The notes beneath the pieces were generated by a model that saw only the letters and a list, made by a program, of their open reading frames with translations, was not told where the DNA came from and searched no databases. From Mesorhabditis belari (Eukaryota; Nematoda; Chromadorea; Rhabditida; Rhabditidae), in contig CAUEEP010000934.1 of NCBI GenBank assembly GCA_958450365.1, positions 1,627,001 through 1,691,000 of the forward strand: a DNA stretch of 64,000 nt, read 5' to 3'. Shown here one piece after another: positions 60,301-64,000 of the stretch. A program made the position numbers and the translations under genes. Every line of letters begins with the position of its first letter. Position 1 is the stretch's first letter.

Positions 60301-63300
60301 GTTTACTATTCGATAAATGCATAAGAAATGCCAATTTCAACATTTTCATAAATTTGCAACGATAGAAACCTGATATCGATGTTAAAATCGATGAATGTTA
60401 TAAGCTATTTGAAAGTCGTAAATCTCCTCTACAAAATGGGCTAAAACGTGTTTCAATTGATCGAATCATTGAAGAAATTTCGAGGGTGAAATGCGAGTGA
60501 CCAAAAAAGGAATCGAGTCACTTTAGGGACAAGTTAAGTGTGGCCAGACTTAGGGACAAGTTTAGTGTGGTCAAACTCAGGGAAAAATTTAGTGTGGTCA
60601 GACTTAGGGACAAGTTTAGTGTGGTCCGCCTTAGGTTGTATCGCCGGATCTTCAATTTTGGGAAGCTAACTCTATTTTGACCACACTAAACTTGTCCCTA
60701 AAGTGACTCGATTCCTTTTTTGGCCGTTGGCCAGTCGACCGTCGAATAAGATGGTTTCCGTCCGCGTGAAATAAATTGATTTTTGTCTCATCGGTAAATA
60801 GCACTTTCGCCCAATCACTTATTGTCCAACTTCGGTAGGTCCGTGCAAAATCAAGGCGCTGCTTCCGGTGCTTAGAAGTCATCAGAGGTTTACGGGCAGC
60901 CCTTCTTGCATATAATCCAGCTTGATTTAATCGTCGTATGATCGTTTCCGGCGATACAACCTAAGGCGGTTTGACCACACTAATCTTTTCCCTAAGTTTG
61001 ACCACACTAAACTTTTCCCTAAGTTTGACCACACTGAACTTGTCCCTAAGTAGTAGTACCTAATAGAAAGTAGAAAATCGATTAAAACTTAAAACTCACC
61101 ACTAAACCACATAATAATTTGATTTTTCGTCGAGATTTGAACCTCACGACGGCATTTATTCACAAGCCAAGATAGAGGAAAGATATTACAAGCTCGAGAG
61201 ACAAGGCAAAGTACCTAAAAATGTCCTTAAATGGAAAAGTATCTAAAATTAAAATAATATTAAGATAACTACAGTAAATTATGAAATAATAAGTATAATT
61301 TCTTAATTCAAATCTTTAAATCACTCACCACTGACCAAAAGATAAATGATGGTTGAAAGTTGAGTTTTATCGTGAAAAAAGCCATACCCAAATAGGCGAA
61401 TGTTGATGTCTCTGGAAATAACAAATCAAATGCGTTAGAAGAATTGGGTTTAGATAGATTTAAGCAGAGAGATAGATTAGTACTTAAGCATAAAGTACAA
61501 CTAGTATTTAAGTACAAAGTACAACTAGTACTTAAGCATAGAGTACAACTAGTATTTAAGCATAAAGTACAACTGGTACTTAAGCATAAAGTACAACTAG
61601 TACTTAAGCATAAAGTACAGCTAGTATTTAAGAATAAAGTACAACTAGTACTTAAGTACAAAGTACAACTAGTATTTAAGTACAAGGTACAACTAGTATT
61701 TAAGTACAAGGTACAACTAGTATTAAAGCATAAAGTACAACTAGTATTTAAGAATAAAGTACAACTAGTATTTAAGTACAAGGTACAGCTAGTATTTAAG
61801 TACAAAGTACAACTAGTATTTAAGTACAAAGTACAACTAGTATTTAAGTACAAGGTACAACTAGTATTAAAGCATAAAGTACAACTAGTACTTAAGCACA
61901 AAGTACAGCTAGTATTTAAGAATAAAGTAAAACTAACCTGCGACGAAAGAAACTGTTCGAAACGTTTGTCGCATCGTGATTTGTGTGACCGGACTGATGT
62001 TATTCTGGGTGTACTGAGACATTGTGATTCCGCAAAAGAGTATTGCCATGATACCTATTTTATATTAAATCCTATACAATTGATACCGTAAATACTGTAA
62101 TAGTACCCCACCTCCATAATGACGATGCGGAGTGTTGCGTAGTCTAGCTTTGAACGAGTTTTTCTCGACACTGGTTTATGCTACAATGCTCATTTAGGTA
62201 TCAAAAAATAGCTGAAATTCAGGGCTATTTTTCGATATCAAAAGACGGAGCATCACGTAGCCTAACTTTGAACGCATTTTTCTCGTCTTCAGTTTATAAT
62301 GACGGCCGGAGCATCGCGTAGTCTAACTTTGAACGAGTTTTTCTCGACACTGGTTTATGCTACAATGCTCGTTTAGGTATCAAAAAAATAGCTGAGATTC
62401 AGGGCTATTTTTTGATACCTAAGCGCGCATTGTAGCATAAAGCAGCGCAGAGAACGGATTTCTCGTCTTAAAGTTATAATACGCCGGACCATCCCGAGTC
62501 TAAAACGCGTTTTTCTCGACACTGGTTTATGCTGCAATGCTCGTTTAGGTATCAAAAAATAGCTGAAATTCAGGGCTATTTTTTGATACCAAAGACGCAT
62601 TTTTTGAAAGTACGGGCGCTTTGAAAAAAATGAAATACTAAAAAACTTTTGCGACTACGCGACTGTACGAGGGCGGTGGGGTAATATTACAGTATTTACG
62701 GTATGTAATTATCTCAAATCTCTCAAAAAAAAAAAGAAAACTCACCAGAAAGTGACAACGATTCAGCTAAACCATAAGGAATATATGCGAAAACCATCAA
62801 CAACGCCAATTCTAATGATGGAGTTCGGCGAAGATCAACGTGTTTGAATAACTGAAATGAATTTTATTGTAAATATTGGTAAAAAAGTGAAATGGGTTTT
62901 TTAAATAAGAAACTTTTGGGTTCTAGAGAAACAAACCAAAGCTGATAATAGCCCAATTGCTGCGCCAAGTAAAGCCGACACAGTGAACATGATCAAGAAA
63001 GTTGCCACAGCCGAGGAAAGGATTTGCATTGGTGGAAGGGAGGAGAACGGTGGATGGGAATGACGAATGGCTGTAAGAAAAATCTAATTCTATTGTTTTC
63101 TATAGCTTTCTGAAGCTTTCTAAAGCTTTCTGTAGCTTCCTAAAGCTTTCTGAAGCTTTCTAAAGCTTTCTAAAGCTTTCTGGAGCTTTCTCAGCTTTCT
63201 ATAGCTTTCTGAAGCTTTCTGAAGATTTCTATAGCTTTCTAAAGCTTTAGAAATTTGCAATAGGTACAGCACAACAGCCTATAGCACCTACAGTACTCAA

Positions 63301-63941
63301 TCTACAGTACTACAGTACTACAGTAGCCAATAGCACCTACAATACCCAATCTACAGTACTCCAGTCTACTCCGGCCACAGTACCGTAGCTTATGACAACT
63401 ACAGTACTCCAATCTACAGTACCCCAATCTACAGTATCCCAATCTACATTTGGGGATAGTACGACAGCCTCTAACACCTACAGTACCTAATCTACAGTAT
63501 TCCAGCCTATAGTAGGTACAGTACCACAGCCCATAGGAGCTACAGTAGCCCAATCTACAGTGAGTACAGTGCCACTGCCTCTAGCAGCTACAGTACCCAA
63601 TCTACAGTACTCCAACCTATAGCAACTACAGTAAACAAGCCTACAGTGGCGACGGTAGCCACATCACAATATCCAATCTACAGCAACCTACAGTATCTAC
63701 AGTACAGGGAAATTATGGAAAGGATGCTCATTAATTCATGAAAAGAAGAAGACTACTTCAAGTATATCATTTAAAAGCTCTCAACGAATACTACAAAATA
63801 GAATAGCTAAATGAATTTGTACGAATCTTGGAGAAGAGCTAAACAGGGGGAGCTAAACAAACCCGTCGCCGTCAACACAATCGACACAGCGTCATTCAGC
63901 ATCGATTCACCAAAAACCAGCATGTACAAGAGGCCTTCGAC
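57367..63941 (-). CDS. nhx-8: Na+/H+ exchanger, NHE8 (SLC9A8) type, 5' partial
   Basis: Electroneutral CPA1 sodium/proton antiporter, NHE8 acting in Golgi, endosome or apical membranes. Exons (minus): 63863-63941, 62937-63070, 62746-62851, 61938-62054, 61329-61411, 61100-61214, 59962-60081, 58804-59033, 58384-58503, 57367-57507; 414 aa in the window, all in phase, stop TAG. Seen: LLYMLVFGESMLNDAVSIVL with the ion-binding Asn-Asp pair, KHVDLRRTPSLE, FAYIPYGLAE, GIMAILFCGI, NNISPVTQ, SRACNIFPLSWLVN and FSGMRGAV with the conserved Arg of this family. KHVDLRRTPSLE and the NIFPL segment favour NHE8 over NHE6/7/9. The cytoplasmic tail starts polybasic (GRKRKRQ), continues Gly/Ser/Arg-rich and ends acidic. 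The N-terminal helices are beyond the right edge. The symbol follows the C. elegans naming and is a family-level guess. Confidence 0.88.
57620..57900. repeat. TTGGCTTGGCTTGGA and CAGCTTGTAGACAATCTA arrays
   Basis: Two adjacent arrays in the last intron of the exchanger gene; open frames are artefacts. Confidence 0.75.
58035..58235. repeat. 20-bp array AAGCTGAGCCAATCTGGACC
   Basis: Ten units of CTGAGCCAAG / CTGGACCAAG in the last exchanger intron. Confidence 0.85.
58565..58700. repeat. 17-bp array CTACCGTAATCCTCTAG
   Basis: Small block of the same family as 59040-59960. Confidence 0.7.
59040..59960. repeat. 17-bp array CTACCGTAATCCTCTAG, large
   Basis: About 50 degenerate units filling one exchanger intron, with higher-order duplicates such as TTCTCTAGTTCTCGTAATCC (59530 and 59850). 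Confidence 0.85.
60500..61050 (-). mobile_element. Tc1-like transposon remnant with tandemly repeated ends
   Basis: Minus-strand fragment MTSKHRKQRLDFARTYRSWT, DWAKVLFTDETKINLFHADG, RRSTGQRPKK is the core of a Tc1-like transposase (FTDET holds a catalytic Asp). The flanks repeat TAGGGACAAGTTTAGTGTGG three to four times per side, and CGAGTCACTTTAGGGACAAG also appears inverted inside. Too short to be active. Confidence 0.75.
61455..61930. repeat. 24-bp array AAGTACAAAGTACAACTAGT
   Basis: Twenty units whose length is a multiple of three, so long frames stay open on both strands (LVFKYKVQ and NTSCTLYL types). Lies in the exchanger intron between 61411 and 61938. Confidence 0.9.
62084..62705. mobile_element. 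Composite of nested or tandem TACCGTAA MITE copies
   Basis: Outer ends TACCGTAAATACTGTAATAG and ATTACAGTATTTACGGTA. Inside, GCGTAGTCTAGCTTTGAACG occurs three times and the GGTATCAAAAAATAGCTGA hairpin three times, so at least three copies are fused. In an exchanger intron. Confidence 0.8.
63100..63250. repeat. 10-bp array AGCTTTCTGA / AGCTTTCTAA
   Basis: About 14 units, first intron visible of the exchanger gene. Confidence 0.8.
63260..63700. repeat. Array CAATCTACAGTACTCC
   Basis: Degenerate 15-30 bp units of CTACAGTACCCAATCTACAG. Confidence 0.8.
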
Positions 63942-64000
63942 CTGAAAAAGCTATAACTTTAAAGAATACAGTGTACTAATAGTCTAAGAGCTTTTAGATC
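63942..64000. other. Intron of the exchanger gene reaching the window edge
   Basis: AT-rich intron sequence upstream of the first visible exchanger exon; nothing else seen. Confidence 0.6.

Noticed and set aside
61308..62091. Open frames of 197 and 215 aa on opposite strands
   Set aside because: Produced by the 24-bp array, whose length is a multiple of three. They overlap two true exchanger exons (61329-61411, 61938-62054) only at their edges.

Overview
The window looks like chromosomal DNA of a free-living rhabditid-type nematode. The signs are T-rich introns ending in TTTTCAG or TTTTAG, likely spliced-leader acceptors a few bases upstream of start codons, arrays of the nematode telomere unit TTAGGC inside introns, and a gene set with nematode-like architecture. 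All exon models below were joined by hand: every exon was required to keep phase and use GT-AG introns, with two GC-AG exceptions. No database search was run.

Layout. (1) 1-19839, plus strand: a furin/kexin proprotein convertase (bli-4-like), cut at its 5' end by the window. It has the catalytic His, oxyanion Asn and Ser exons, the P domain, and then alternative 3' ends: a basic soluble tail (6512-6799), a bare transmembrane exon (7966-8070), or a long Cys-rich, transmembrane, acidic-tail form (13716-19839). Its introns are packed with minisatellites, hairpin elements and tRNA-like repeats. (2) 19840-24318: intergenic, almost entirely foldback elements. (3) 24319-26268, plus: a minimal COMM-domain protein (70 aa). 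Its stop lies 8 bases before the start of (4) 26277-32975, plus: mitochondrial dihydroorotate dehydrogenase (dhod-1-like, 13 exons, 400 aa). (5) 33264-36505, minus: a previously unrecognisable 197-aa secreted protein in 8 exons, with a signal peptide, RSKR and RPKR convertase-type sites, a Pro-rich stretch and five PAGV repeats. (6) 37611-44429, minus: a FLYWCH plus C2H2-like zinc-finger protein (about 741 aa). (7) 47464-54064, plus: a LisH-domain protein resembling the N-terminus of OFD1/FOP centriolar proteins (about 494 aa). (8) 57367-63941, minus: an NHE8-type Na+/H+ exchanger, 5' end outside the window.

The rest is mobile and repetitive DNA: mariner/Tc1 remnants, RTE-like LINE fragments, several MITE families (one inserted at a TA inside a tRNA-like sequence whose uninterrupted homologue is also in the window), long foldbacks, a roughly 110-bp hairpin family with more than ten copies, and dozens of tandem arrays. 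Most long open frames in this window are artefacts of those arrays. The genes do not form one pathway. The most interesting relations are the COMM/dhod-1 overlap and the presence of a convertase gene and a convertase-site-bearing secreted protein in the same region. The second is proximity only, not evidence of interaction.
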